This document shows, piece after piece, positions 42,704 to 55,131 of a stretch of DNA of 64,000 nucleotides. The translations under genes were made by a program, and so were the position numbers. Numbering within the stretch: position 1 is the stretch's first letter; the number at the start of each line of letters is the position of its first letter. Below the pieces are notes generated by a model. It did no database searches, was not told where the DNA came from, and worked only from the letters and a program-made list of their open reading frames with translations. The stretch comes from Trichaptum fuscoviolaceum (lineage: Eukaryota; Basidiomycota; Agaricomycetes; Hymenochaetales; Trichaptaceae), in NCBI GenBank assembly GCA_910574455.1, contig CAJSYZ010000012.1:2757785-2821784 (forward strand). Direction: 5' to 3'.

Positions 42704-45700
42704 TCAAGGACTCGACACGATCCCCAGCATACTATTCCCCGACAAAAACGCGCCATTGAACCCCGAACCTCCGCCTCCAGAGGCACCGGATTGCTGCTGG
42801 GAGACCCCGTTTGACAGCTGCGCCTGCGAGACCGGGCCTGGCGTCGCTGCGAACTCGGTGTTGAAGAGCGCGTTCATGTCGAACGAGCCGTCGTTCAGCA
42901 TCGACATTAGTGCCGCCGACGACATCCCTCCCGGGCCCTCTGACAGCACGTCCGGCTGGCCCATATCCAAGCTAATGTCACCGAGCCCATACGACGTCGG
43001 CGTCGAGTCCAGTGTGTATGGAGTCTGGAGCAACGTATCTGGGCTGCCCACGGAGAACGCGGGCGGGCTATTTCCATTTGCGCCAGCTATTCAGAACAAA
43101 AATAACGCGCATCAGTATAAACAGCACACAATCACAGAACGCATTGAAAGTTTAAGCGCGGAGAGAAGAATGAATGGTAGAAGCTCGATAAGCGGGATAG
43201 ACGTGGGAGGACGAACCTTCTGGGCTGCCGTGTTGGGAGTCGCTCGACGAACCCGGACCGCCGCTGCCCCTGACAACAGAGTCACGCTTTTTGCGTACGG
43301 GACGGATCCAAGGCGGGCGTGTCTGGTTGATCTCCTTGCGCTCTGGAGCGTCGAGCGGGATGCAGGTCACTGGAGAAAGGAGTGAGTGATAGAATGCTAA
43401 AGAGAAAGAGTTTGACGTACGGCGACAGAATTCCTCAATGAGTTCGCCAGACCGAAGGCCACAGATATACCGACCGCTGAATCGCCTCAATAAGCCTACG
43501 CACGATCGCAGAGCCTCCAATGATGGTGGTACAAGCGGCTGAAGGTCTTCCGTCTTGCAATTTAGCAGGACAGCTATGAGAGTACGCCCAGCCTGCGTCA
43601 ATTGATGGATAACATGGACACCGTCTGCCAAGTGGAGAATACACATTAGCTCATTGGACGTAACGAAAGAAGGTGCACATACAATAAGTCATTAGCCCCT
43701 TCTTGGCGACCTGCATATGCGAATGCACGAGCTGCAGCGCACAGTTGTGGCACGCCATCATCGCCTCGCGTTCGGCGTCCGTCTGCTCGCCCTCGCCCTC
43801 GCCGCCACCCAACGTCCGCTCCGCCACGAGCTCGCTGAACCGGTGCCGCTGCATCAGCATGCGCACGAACTGCTCCAGGCAATGTATCCGCTCCGACTGT
43901 GTCACGCGGATCACGTTGTCGCTCGCCATCGTCTCTGCCGTGTGCGCCCAGTACGGCGGGAGCGCGCGCAAGATATCGTCCAGCAGCGCTTCTTCGTCGC
44001 GCAGTGATTTGCGCGCACTTTGACCTGCGAGAACGGATGCTGCGCGTGCGAGGAAGGGGTTCGTCTGCGGATGGTAGTGCTGCGGGAAGTCGAGGATGCT
44101 TTCGAGCACGATGAAGATGCGGACTGTCGCTACGAACGCGCCCAGCCTGCTCTCTGTACCTGGCGGTTGCGCGCCCACACCGTCATTCGTGATATACTCG
44201 TCGTCCACAACCGCAGGTTCGCCGACATCGCAGTCCCTTAGCCGGATCATCGGGGGCCGTCCAAAAGCAGCGCCAGCTTGTTTGTCCCACATGTAAACGC
44301 ACCAGAACGTCCGTTTGCGCACTTCTTCCTCGATAGGATCAAAGCAGTCGTACGCCTCCGCAGAGCGATGCAGCCCTGCGTCGATCGAAAGCGTGATGGC
44401 TTCGGACAAGAGCGCAAACGCGCGTGATAGCTTGCCCAGACCCACTGCGTACACGGCTGCTGCGAACACGGACTGGATTGTGTACAAGGTTGGGCGGTCG
44501 GCGTTGGGCAGGATACGGAGCTTGGAGAAAAGGTCGAACCACTGCACGCCTGCGGAGAAGCCGTCTGAGGGGTCAGCGCGAACGCGCGGATCATCGATGT
44601 GCCGTGCAGACAAACAACAGATTGCAACAATGAACGAAGCAAAGCCTGGTTCACCCCATTTTTGAGGATTTCCGTAGTCCTGTCCGAAATTTAGCGATAA
44701 AATGGCGAGCTTCATTTTTGAACCTTACCGCTAAGAACGTAGGCACGTGCAGGAATGGCATGAGATAGTAGGAGGTTGATAAGAAGCATTGGACAAGACT
44801 GCGAACTTTATCAGAAAATGTGCACAGTTGAGGATGAAGCGCGCGCACCTATCCATCAGCTCAGGCATAATGACGGACGTAATAAGCTTCCAAATCGACT
44901 CCGGGTTCACGTTGATCCGCCTCTGTTGTCGGTCGGGAAACCACTCGCCGGTGAAAACATTTTCGCGGTTGAATTCCTGTTGTCGCGCGGCCGTCGGTGT
45001 AGGGAGCTCGCGCTCGACCAGAAAATCAAGGAGCGGCAGCCCAGATGTTTCGCCCTGCCATCTCGTGTAGCCTTCATCGTCCAGGTAGAGGTACGAGGGC
45101 GATACCGCAGCAGAGAAGCGCGAAGGGTCGTCTGTTGTCTGTGTCGCAGGTGCTTGTGCGTTCAAGGTCGTACTGAGGTTCGAACTCGAAGATGGGAAAT
45201 GTGTCGATGGGTTTATGAGGGGGAAGAGGGAAAGCGAGGGTGGTGGGACACCCATAGGATAAGCATGAGTTGCTGATGCGAACGAGGCGTGTGGACTTGA
45301 GGGGTCACCCGTAGGCGACATAGGAGGGTATGCGCCTGGGTTTGCGCCAAAGAGGTTGAACGGGATAGACTGGATGAGAGACTCGAGATGGTGCATGCGG
45401 TCTTCAAGTGTCGCAGCTCTTCTGAGCCAAGTTTTAGCAGTAGCAGAGTAGCAGACTGTTTCTGCACTCACTTTGACTTGTGGGGGTGTGTCCGTTTACC
45501 CGGCTCCTCGAATGTGCACGGCGAGCTCGCAGCAAGACACGACTGGCACGGATGACCCTCATCACACTTGATCCTACGCCGCCTACCCTTTCCACTCAGT
45601 CATCCAGCAAGTAAAGTATCGCTTCAGGCTGCTCACCGACAACGATCACAAGCCCTGTCGTTATCGCAGATAATAAGTACAAAATAGTTAGGGAATGAGT

Positions 45701-45791
45701 CAGCCGAGTCCGAGACTTACCTGCTCAATTTGAAGCGCCTCTCCTTCGGCGGGGCGGGCTTAACCTCCTGGGGCTCCTCCGACGCGCTCAT
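42704..45791 (-). CDS. Zn2Cys6 fungal transcription factor (fungal_trans family)
   Basis: Nine exons on the minus strand: 45791-45721, 45654-45637, 45582-45472, 45421-44849, 44798-44729, 44679-43683, 43624-43421, 43369-43217 and 43086-42704, giving 859 residues. The binuclear cluster is split over three exons, one only 18 nt long. Its cysteines fall at 26, 29, 36, 42, 45 and 52 (C-x2-C-x6-C-x5-C-x2-C-x6-C), followed by a basic linker and a short coiled coil ([11 protein letters not shown]). The middle homology region contains [16 protein letters not shown] and [13 protein letters not shown], typical of the fungal_trans domain. The C-terminus is Gly/Ser/Gln/Asn-rich, a likely activation region. 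The start is uncertain: the frame stays open upstream with a His/Arg-rich segment, so a longer N-terminus is possible. Target genes unknown. Confidence 0.85.
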
Positions 45792-48700
45792 GACTCCGAA
45801 CTTGGTGTCCTCGTCGTGCTCGTCAATGATGGCAGGCCCGGCGCTGGGGCGACGACGACGATGGCGGTTCGCTGCGAAGATGACAGAGCCATACCGGGCT
45901 CTGACCGCGGATGCCTGCTCTGCGCCTGGGAATGTTTCTCGGCATTCTGATGCCGCGCTTGATTCCAGCTCGTGCACGTGAGTGTGCCGCATAATTGGTA
46001 GCCAGAGCATTCCGAGACGACCCTGCCAATGCGCTCGCTGGTCTTTCCAATGCCAATGGCGGGACGGGCGACAGACTCGGTAGCGAGAGGAGGGGAGTTT
46101 CTTCATTTCGCGATTTACTGGCAATCCATTTCTATGCTTTCATCTCGCATGCTTCCCGCGCGGACCGCCCATATTGCATCACAGATCGACAAGCAAAAAG
46201 CTTATCCTCCTAAGATGAACATGTTAGTAGAACATCTCTGTCACTTTCACGACCTAGATACTCCCATAATTCTTCGAGGCTCCGTGGCGTTCTGTTTGTC
46301 GTGCCCAATAATACCCCCTCGCAAACCACTGCCTTGATCCAAATCAATGCCGACAACCATATACGCGAAGAGACACTCACACATGCTCGACCACTCCCAC
46401 ACACACCCACAGGCACAGAATCGCCGCACAAATTGGCTGCACAAGCTTCTTTCCTGCTTTTGGACTTTTTGCCTCCCGCACTATCGTCTAACAACGACTA
46501 GCGTGGTCGGCACCGTCCGTAATTCACGATGCCGGAACCGAGGATGCAGAGAGGGCGAAGGACTGAAACAAAAAACAGCGCTGGTGCTATCAGCGTTCGC
46601 CGATACGGACAAGAGACGATACTCACCTGTTCTGATCAAGCGCACGAGCTCTCACACCAAGCTTCCCCCACAATCTCGCTCTCTGGGTGTTCAAACCACC
46701 GGGCGGTCCCATGACTTCGTGATCGGCTTTGATAAAATTCGATCCGCGGTCTACGATAACGACACTCCACTTAGTCGGTATCCGGGTCGCAGAACCGACA
46801 GAGCCTTTAACTAGAATAGCGCTTTGAAAGCGACAAAGTGGGCCGAACGAGCAGATGTATAGATCAAACATACATTGAGATCATTGAAGAGGAGAGACAT
46901 TGGTCGAAATAGATTTGAGGTAAGCAAACAACTCAAATACCAAAGATTGCGAAACGTACGGCCAGACAATGGTGAAATTGTTCTTCTTCTCCCGTTCGCT
47001 ATCGTCCGTTGGTAATGATCTAGAAGGAAAAGGCTTCCGCGAAGTAACCTGCAGGGAGCTTCTTGTAACAGAAGCCGCCTTGGAGCGCGCTAAAAAGGTT
47101 CTTGCTCCATTAACTGCTTGGGTTGTTGAGGGGACGAGAACCACGCCCGTAATCGGGGAAGGGGTAGTCTTTGGCAAGGAACAACCTCGGCAAACCCACG
47201 AGGAATGCTACGACAACCAAGTTCATCATGTATAAATGTCACCCATATGAATAGATAATGGAGTGACATACTCACCCTTCTCAGAATCCAGATCTTATGC
47301 AAACGCCATACTACCTAAGTGATCGAATACGACAAGGCAAGAACTGTTGGTTGCGAAGTCGAAAGAGTGAATACTTGCGACGAACGCTAGACAACGAGTG
47401 CTGAGTGGCTACACAATATTTCGGGTGACACGAGAAGAGCCTCGTCTAGCCCAACAGTACGGCGAGTCATGAACACGCGCAAGTGACGTCCGGGTGTACC
47501 GGATGCTGGCTACGTCAGGAGATCACGCAAGCGTTCGGGTGCCACGAACACTGCTTCATCCGAACGGTTGCAAAAAATTGCCATTTCCATCGCATGTATT
47601 ATGAACTTATTCAATGCTCAAAGCCGACTTTGATGTCGTGGTCAACGATGAAGAGGCACGCCGCCATTTGATGCCTGACGTACGAGTTCTACGAGTCCTT
47701 AGTCCGATATATCACAACAAAGAGCAGTGCTGTACTCACTTGTCGTCTTCCACCCAAAACTGACGGAGAAAGTTGAAGACTCGATTGCGGGACATATTCT
47801 TACTTGCATGGTCTTTGTATCGCGCCCTAAGTAATATAGTCAGTAAATGAGTAAGGAATGTATACAAAAGAATTGCTCACCTAAGCTAGTCTGAGTTGTA
47901 CGGATATCCAACATTCAATTTTCCTCCAAAGCAGTATATCTATGAAGACACCCCTGTGCACATCTACGCGTCCTTAGCAGATGTAGCTGCCCCACCTACA
48001 CGAAAACTCGCAATTCAGTTATGGATTCTACACTAGAGAGGTTTAACTACGGGTATGCCCACCTCAGAAGAAAACTGAATGGAACAAGAGCAGATATCAT
48101 CTCAGCTCTTTACCCCGCTTCCAACCACATTCATACTGACCTTCATTGAGTCGCAGTTCTTCCGATTTACGTTGTCATTATATGCCGCTGCAAGTATGAC
48201 ACGGTTGCTACTGGCATGCGCGATTGAGAGTCCCCGGAATCCGGATAGACAATTGCAAGTCTACGTTCATCCTACACAATGTGTGTTGTTTTGAAGCCTC
48301 TATGATACTGTAGGTAGAAAGACACTGAAGATGGTGGTGGTACGAAAGGACTGAGAGCATAAACGACACGTCCGTTAGGACGCGTCTGCCTTCAAGTTTG
48401 CTTGCGCGTCAGGAGCACGTGACGCCGTTTTTACAGAGGAGTTTCAAAATCCAAGCACGGGAAGCAGCCTCTCGCCTTTTGCTCAGGCCGCGTCCCCCAC
48501 TCCGAGGCACGGACTGACCTTGTAGTAAAGAGACAGAGTACTCTCTATTTTCGGCCTCTCAGATGGGTATTATACATACAAGTCACAGCATGAGCTGGCT
48601 ATTTGTTTTTACACTCCTGCACACTTCCGTATGATGTTGACAGTCTAGACAGAAAGATTTCCACGAAGAATGCTATAGCGAAACATTGAGTAGACCCTTG

Positions 48701-48970
48701 TGTCGTTTCTCGAAAGTAACTTATGCTGCCAAGAGCGCTGCTAGCCACGGAGAGACCTCTTTGAGATCTTATCGGCCACATCGAGTTGCAAATTATTTGT
48801 GGTCTTAGCATCGTGAGCTAACATCCTTTTGAACCTCGAAGTCGGGTCTCGTGGCCGTGGTCGAGGAAAAAGAAACCTGGTGAGACAGGATGTGGCGTTC
48901 ACGTTCTGAAACCCTGCCACCGTGAACGAGATGAGTCACGTCCATGACTACTCACTACGAGTACTCGTCG

Positions 48971-49327
48971 TCAAACCCAAATCTTTCCATCAGCCCCAAT
49001 TGATCGAATCAATCGCAGAAGGCTGAAACAATTCGGACAACCAATATCAGATTCACCCGCAACACCTCCAGGGACGTCAGGAAGCATCCAGCCTCGTCGC
49101 CCTCCATCAAAAAAGATGAAGTCAGCGCCAGAAACGACAGACAAAGTCCGCGAGCACCGCTGTGAAGAATGCGGGGTAAATAGCGTTTGTGAGGCTTCGT
49201 GGCGCTCCGGCTCACAAGCGACACAAAAGAGCCCGCCTTCCCGCACCGCACTCACAGCCCTCGGTTCTTCGATGTCCGTTCGTCGGGTTTCCTTCGAAAT
49301 CAACAAACGACAAACTTTCGGCTCCAT
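48971..49327 (-). CDS. Uncertain ORF, 118 residues
   Basis: Starts at ATG and includes F-F-D-G-G-R-R-G-W-M-L-P-D-V-P-G-G and C-P-N-C. The opposite strand (49116-49418) is also open, so coding cannot be decided by eye. No family recognised. Confidence 0.2.
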   Translation of the reverse strand: MEPKVCRLLISKETRRTDIEEPRAVSAVREGGLFCVACEPERHEASQTLFTPHSSQRCSRTLSVVSGADFIFFDGGRRGWMLPDVPGGVAGESDIGCPNCFSLLRLIRSIGADGKIWV

Positions 49328-50376
49328 TCCTCGAGGAAGTAAGAAGGAAATACTGGGACGTTATTTGAATGGGTGTGAGCGATCGATGGCTTCGCGTGTC
49401 TCCATGGGGATGACTTGATGCATGGGCTTGTCCGATGCGCATTCACCAGCTCCTAAAGCCGGCGATAGATCCAATATACTTTACGCGAAGAAATAATATG
49501 AGCAAGAACTTCTTCAAGTTATTCCCGACATGACTGTGCACGAAACATACCTTGGTCGTAACGCACCAGACATAACTGGCTCGCTCAATCTACCCACGCA
49601 TCTATTCAATATTTCAATGTCTATTCAGATCGAGATATTCATATGCAACTCACCACGTTCACTTAGTATTCACGCACCGCACGACAACGGCGTTTGAAAC
49701 AGGGTTTCGTACCTGAAAATCCTCTGCCATACACTGCACGCAGACGGACACGATCTCGCGCTCATATCACTCCCTAGATCGGATCTCTACGGCTTCCATT
49801 AATAGATAACTTGTGCCCACTGTTGCATGATAAGACACTTGTGTTAAAAGACACCTATACAATTCCAATGTCTTTTCTCTCTGCAGGCGGCCGGATTCCG
49901 ATCATTGGCTTACTTTAACGTGAATGCAGCAGCGCGCTTTGAATGAAAGAAACACCCGCGCTACATACCTTCACCCTTAGTATCAAGACAGCTACACGGT
50001 TCCCACCGACCGTCACGGTCCGGGTACCGTATTCACGATCGATGTGAACACAGCTCAGAACTGATAGAGTTCACGGGCTTCTCGGAGGCGCGAAGCTTTC
50101 CGACTCAAGTTATCGAAGTCGCGAGTAAGGCAAAACGTCGGAGAACTTCAGGATGCCACGATTGGCCATTTATTGGTGGTGTGAGATCAGTTGAACCTTC
50201 TTCAGTTTCCTTCCGCTAGAAGTGCAATTGAGTCGACGTTTTGCAACAGCTTTTACCTAGAGATGCATTGACGATGAGAGCACAGCAGCTTACCAGGGCA
50301 AATCTTGCTTTATGACCACTCATAAGTCAACCATCATCTTAGTCCGCTTTCGTAGTAGCCTTTCTACATAGAGGAA

Positions 50377-50640
50377 ATGAGCTTATCATCTAGTTCAGAT
50401 GAAGACAAAGCAGGTGGTTTCAGTGCTCAGAAATTGGATGATGAAAATAGACTCATCAGCGGTATTTTGTCTCCAGCGGGTCAACCTCAGTCAGTAAGTC
50501 GTCCATCTCTCCTTCCCACACTCTGCCTATTGCCACAATCACTTCCCCTCCAGCATTCTACGCATATCTGTAGTCCATTTCTTCAGATATGCTTTGGGAC
50601 AATGACGAGGCAACGCGGGATTAGACTCGACTTTCAGTAA
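50377..50640 (+). CDS. Possible first exon(s) of an unknown gene
   Basis: The ATG at 50377 opens a Ser/Asp-rich start (S-L-S-S-S-S-D-E-D-K) that looks protein-like up to P-Q-S at about 50493. A consensus donor gtaagt follows at 50494 and an acceptor ttcag lies near 50586. Downstream continuation is not recognisable. Confidence 0.25.
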   Translation: MSLSSSSDEDKAGGFSAQKLDDENRLISGILSPAGQPQSVSRPSLLPTLCLLPQSLPLQHSTHICSPFLQICFGTMTRQRGIRLDFQ

Positions 50641-51451
50641 GACAATTTTGCATCTTGAGACGGCATTCCAGCCGCCTATTACTCAGAGTAGACACACGTT
50701 CTCTGTGAAGGAGACTAATCAGCCAACGCTTCTGCTACATATGAGACGATGACATTTTGTAGCCCAGACGAGAGGTGAGTGTGCGAGCGAGGTTTAGCGA
50801 ACGTGCAATTGAGACTTGAACCGTGTTGACCACAGCGTGACTCGATTTTAGCGGTGACAGATATTGGTCACTGTGAGGGAAGGCTGTCACGCTCAGGCTT
50901 CAACTCCGCCTGAAACCGAATTACGCCGAACTGGCGAACCATCATCAGCCATCATCCGTCTGCAATCTACGTCAAATCTCTGTATCATCGTCTCAGAGAG
51001 AAAAGTTAATCAGTATGCGTAGTCACGAACAGACAACCTTGACCCCATCAAAGACTGCTCGGCGACACTGCTTTTTGAGTACTATGGCAGCACTCAAATG
51101 GCTGCGGAAAGGCAATGTCAATTAGTAACATGCTGAACGCGCGACTCATCATTCATTATATAGATAAAACCAGTATAAATGTACCTTCAGTGAGTTCTCT
51201 TTGCTTTCATTTGCACTGAAGAACTGTACGCCTCCCTTAGCGACCATCATGATGACCACATGCCATTCCAGAATCCAATGATTTACTTGTAGGCTCCCTT
51301 CTGGTAGGTAAATACAGCACCTCGCTCACACGCACTATCCTTGGGTGCAAACTTGTTGTTCAGACGCCCATGTCTATCCTCACATCTCTCTTGCCCTGGC
51401 AGTCACTATTGTCTTTACCCACCATCCAGTACAGTCAACAACATCCCAGCC

Positions 51452-52327
51452 ATGCAAATACAAGCCTCAAGTCCTATGCAAGTAGTGGAACTGAGTAACG
51501 AGGTAACCACCGGAAGCGTTCGAAAAGCAGTATCAGTTTCAAGTTCGGCGCGAATGGGGATGCAAACTTTCCTGCTCGTGATAGAGGCTTTGCACCAGTC
51601 AGCTGAGGCCTGTCCACCGTTGAAGAGTGCTGTCGGTCCTTGTGCGAAGTACGTGCCCGCAATCTCCTTTCTTATCACATTATCGTAACTCCAATGCAAT
51701 AGAGTATCCGCGAAAACCGTTCAGATGCGAGAAAGTTCGCACATCGAGCGTATCAAATATTCATCTTGCTTAAAGAGTCGACGCAAGATGCGTTGTTGAT
51801 CACACCGAAAGTTCTGGAAGCAACTATAATTGTTGATTGGTGAGTACAACTCTAATGATTAAGGACTACATTTGGCCTGATAACTGACATCAATTCAGCA
51901 TATTAAAAGGCGTCGTTGGCGACCTCAACCAGATTCTGTCCGTTGACACACTCAATCGCATACTCTCCAGAAGGAAACACCGCTCACAAATCAGCGAGTT
52001 GACTCAATGACTGTCAGATGCACTGACTGACTTCCAGGTAAGTCGTGAATGTCGTTCTCATAAATCAGAGGCATATTACTAACTGCATCCATTCACCAGC
52101 TTTCGTCTTTGATACGGATACAGAGTAGCCAAGAGGAAGTGAGGCAGAGCTTGAACCGCATTGAAAGCACTGAATATGAGATAAAGAACTCACTACTACT
52201 AGAGGCTGTACGCAACCGCGCCTTCTTAAGAAAGAATCAAATTTACTCTTCTTTTTTTGACTCATTGATGACGTGCACAGGCGTTGATGCCATTACCATA
52301 GCATCTTATATTAATCCGGGTACGTAG
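51452..52327 (+). pseudogene. MLKL/HeLo-like gene with premature stop
   Basis: Exons 51452-51648, 51705-51839, 51899 onward and 52100-52327 follow the gene structure at 62773 (T-F-L-L-V-I-E-A-L-H-Q-S-A-E-A-C-P-P-L-K-S-A-V-G; N-R-S-D-A-R). In exon 3 the codon matching CGA of the other copies (L-T-Q-R-L-S-N-A-L) is TGA at 52008-52010. Exon 4 stays open afterwards (L-S-S-L-I-R-I-Q-S-S-Q-E-E-V) and has a longer tail than the other copies. Either a recent pseudogene or a gene making a shortened protein of about 145 residues. Confidence 0.7.
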
Positions 52328-52767
52328 TATGCACGGGTGCTAATCTAGGATTGGTGCTTTTCAGCGTTTCTTCCTCTTCCATTTGGCTTGGCAATTCACT
52401 TCTCTATGGACAGCCCTCGACTTCAATGGAGTCTTAAAGGCAGTTATTAAGACCATCATGACAATTGCATAATTCATAACCAGTAGGCATTTAGTGAACT
52501 TTAGCAAAGTGGCCGCTGTAGCTAATGTGACCATACAGACCGAGAAATAGGTTCATTATATTAGTCTTCCGGTGCCCTCCTCGCAAAACAGAACATGATG
52601 CCTCCCATGATGTTACCTTCATTGAGTACTTCCTGGGTGATATCGGACACGGTTGTATTCCGCAGCTCAAAACTGTAACATGAAGTTTGAAGATATCACG
52701 ATTATGTGAGCACAATAGCCTGAGTGTGACCATGTATCTGTATGTACTCTAGTTATGTGAAAAATGC
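52328..52767. other. Intergenic, no feature recognised
   Basis: Lies just inside the inner limit of the right palindrome-2 arm; no homology to the region after 37325. Confidence 0.4.
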
Positions 52768-54956
52768 CTATTTCTTCTTGAAAAAGTCGTCAACACATCC
52801 CTCTATTGGACCGGGTATCCAAGCATTCAGCTTCAATCGAGCTGCCGTCCTCTGAACAAGATCCAAGATCCCATCCACGTCATCCGGAACAGCCTCAAGG
52901 GGCGCCTCTTCTTCGTCCAGAGCGTTCTGGCGTTTTGACTTCCAGCCCATCTTCGCCCGTTCTATCCGTGCCACAGGAGACTTATCGAGGTTTACTACAA
53001 TGAACTTCGAGCTCAAGTCTTCTCCATCCTCATAGCAAATAGTCAGCATCGTTGCTGCGTCGTCACCTCGCTCGACTCGATGCAAGGCATGAGTCCTGAA
53101 GTGCACATCCTCTGCTCTTTCTTTCCCAGGCCTCACATCATCACTTGTACGCTCCAGAGGATGCATCAGTATTTGCATAGGCCATTTCACCATATCTACG
53201 TGCAGCGCAATTTTTTCAAAAGGTACACTAGGGAACTGAACTGCAGCAGTGCGTCGGAGACTTAGAAGATGTCGTTGTATCTGTACAAGAACCCAGAACA
53301 GGAGGTAGTTCTTGTCGCATCGCGGAATATCTGATCGGTGAGCTGTGCGTCTTGTCATAACCGAAATGAGTTTAACTAACTCAATGGAGTAACTTACATT
53401 CTTCATTCCTCATAACTTTGCATTCTAATGAATGGCTCGCATTCCATGCCGCTATTTGACACTTTTGCGAGCAGTAAATCGCGAGTTTGCACCCTGCACA
53501 CTTCATAAAAATACGAGGCGGTCCCTTTGTATCGCATTCTGCCTTTAGCACATACACGTTCAATGAGAAAAGCATAAAGACGAGAATATATAGATAGACT
53601 TACATTACTGCAATAGACGTGAACTCTGTTGGTTGCCATGGCATGGATGTGCCTCAGAATGGAATGTTCCATAACGAGAATTTCGAAGTTTTGCCAGATG
53701 CTTTTGAAGTCACCTTTGAGCGTATTTGCATAAAGTGGTTCATGCTCATGCTCTCTGGAGTAGTTCGTCATATCTTGCCGCACAGCCTGAAGGACTGACT
53801 TGAGATGCATAGAGGTGGGAATCTTTTCCTCAAACAAGCTTGATAAATGCAACCGATCTTCCGGCTGGAAAATCTCGTACATCTCGCCGATTTTGAGACT
53901 CATATCCACGAGACCGTGCCGAAATCCCTGAGGAATATAGGTTCCTCCCGCGCCTAGTGAAGAAGAAATCAACGAGAACATCCTCATGCAAAGCACCAGG
54001 GGATGGTAACGATCAACGAAACTCCGGTACGTCGCATCCAGTAGTATGGACATGCTATCCAAAATGAGTGAGATAAAGTCCTCGTCCAAAGCTGCCTTGC
54101 GAGTCGGATTGAAGCATAGTTCGTACGACAACAGAAACAGAACGCCATAATGAGCTGACATCGCCTCTAAATCCATATCGCACAGCGCGTCCCTGGCGCG
54201 GGTCTTCGCGAGAGATTGAGAAGCAACCTCATGACAGGAATCGAGCTGAGCCTCCGCAAGGTCAAATACGCGGCTCAGACAGTCATCCCGAAGTACATTG
54301 AAGACATTCATTGCTGCCGCTGCCTCCTTTGCCACGTCCTGAATCACATTCCTCGCCGCCCAGAACTCCGAAACGAAGCAAAAAACCTTTTCGTCCGCGA
54401 TATACTTTTCCGACGTCTGCTTGCATTTACTGGTCGCCACCAGGAGTGCTGAGATCCCTGCTGCGAACTCTCTACTGGTCTCTTCTCCGTCATCGTCCAG
54501 ATGGTGTTTGTGTATATAGGTTATGGCCAACCGAAGATAATGCGCCCAAGTAAAAGCGTTCGGCCATATTCGCAGAAGACATTCCGCTATTCTACACTCC
54601 TCAAAGGCCTTGGAGGGCAGATTTCGAGTGACTCGGAAGGAGCAGCAGACAAACTGGGCCAGCCGGAGCGCGTGAGGAGAATAGTCGCCCTTTGAGGGAA
54701 GGGGTCTCTCAATGTATTCGGCAGCTAGGCCAAGAATGTTCATATAGAGGTTCTCTGGGATAGATTCTTCGTCGCAAGTCATGGATGCTAGCGCAGCAAG
54801 ATGATCGTACGAGCCGTTTCTTGCTTTATCGATCATCTGTGATACGTTAGCCTCAAAGAAAGGATAGTATGTTGAGTGGAGCAATCCTACCTCCTTGGTT
54901 GATACATAAGGAAGCGTCAGAGTTACGGACTTGTTGTTTTGAGTACTAGGTACCAT
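52768..54956 (-). CDS. MYND-type zinc-finger protein, right-arm copy
   Basis: Exons 54956-53604, 53542-53398 and 53342-52768 give 690 residues. MYND ligands: C449, C454, then K-C-A-G-C, Y-C-S-Q-K-C and H-S-L-E-C. The first 215 or so residues are almost identical to those of the 35139 gene. From there to the C-terminus the two proteins differ at about a quarter of positions, with small indels (for example A-E-A-Q-L-D-S-C against F-E-A-R-F-N-S-F). That sharp change of identity within one exon marks the edge of the homogenised arm. Both copies keep intact frames and splice sites. Confidence 0.85.
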
Positions 54957-55131
54957 CTTGAGAATCAAGGGATAGCAAGAGACAATGACGTTGAAAGTTC
55001 AAAGACGCACCCGGCCGCCGAGTCCACACGCGCCGAATCACATGATCGTGCCTCAGGTTTTCAATTCGGCGTTTTCCACGTGACTCGGACGTCACGTCGT
55101 CGCAATTTTTTTGACCAAGGTGCCGTGCAAC
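54957..55131. promoter_or_regulatory. Bidirectional promoter, right-arm copy
   Basis: Between MYND and EFM7-like start codons. The inverted repeat is shorter than in the left arm: ACGTGAC at 55078-55084 and GTCACGT at 55091-55097 with a six-base centre. The CACGTG E-box at 55077-55082 is kept, but one GAGTCA half-site is lost. Confidence 0.55.

Larger units (their letters stand above)
45792..51451. other. Gene-poor region, 5.7 kb
   Basis: Many short frames exist, none convincing. The two with some merit are listed separately (48971-49327 and 50377-50640). At 50035-50200 the reverse strand resembles 38060-38230. No transposon ends or long terminal repeats seen. Confidence 0.4.

Noticed and set aside
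43703..44023. Plus-strand frames of about 100 codons in the GC-rich stretch
   Set aside because: They are antisense shadows of exon 6 of the Zn2Cys6 regulator, which has splice-consistent family motifs on the other strand.
47110..47230. Possible 38-residue secreted peptide on the minus strand
   Set aside because: It begins with a hydrophobic stretch after an ATG, but it is too short, has no introns or duplicate copy, and overlaps an equally open plus-strand frame (46969-47235).
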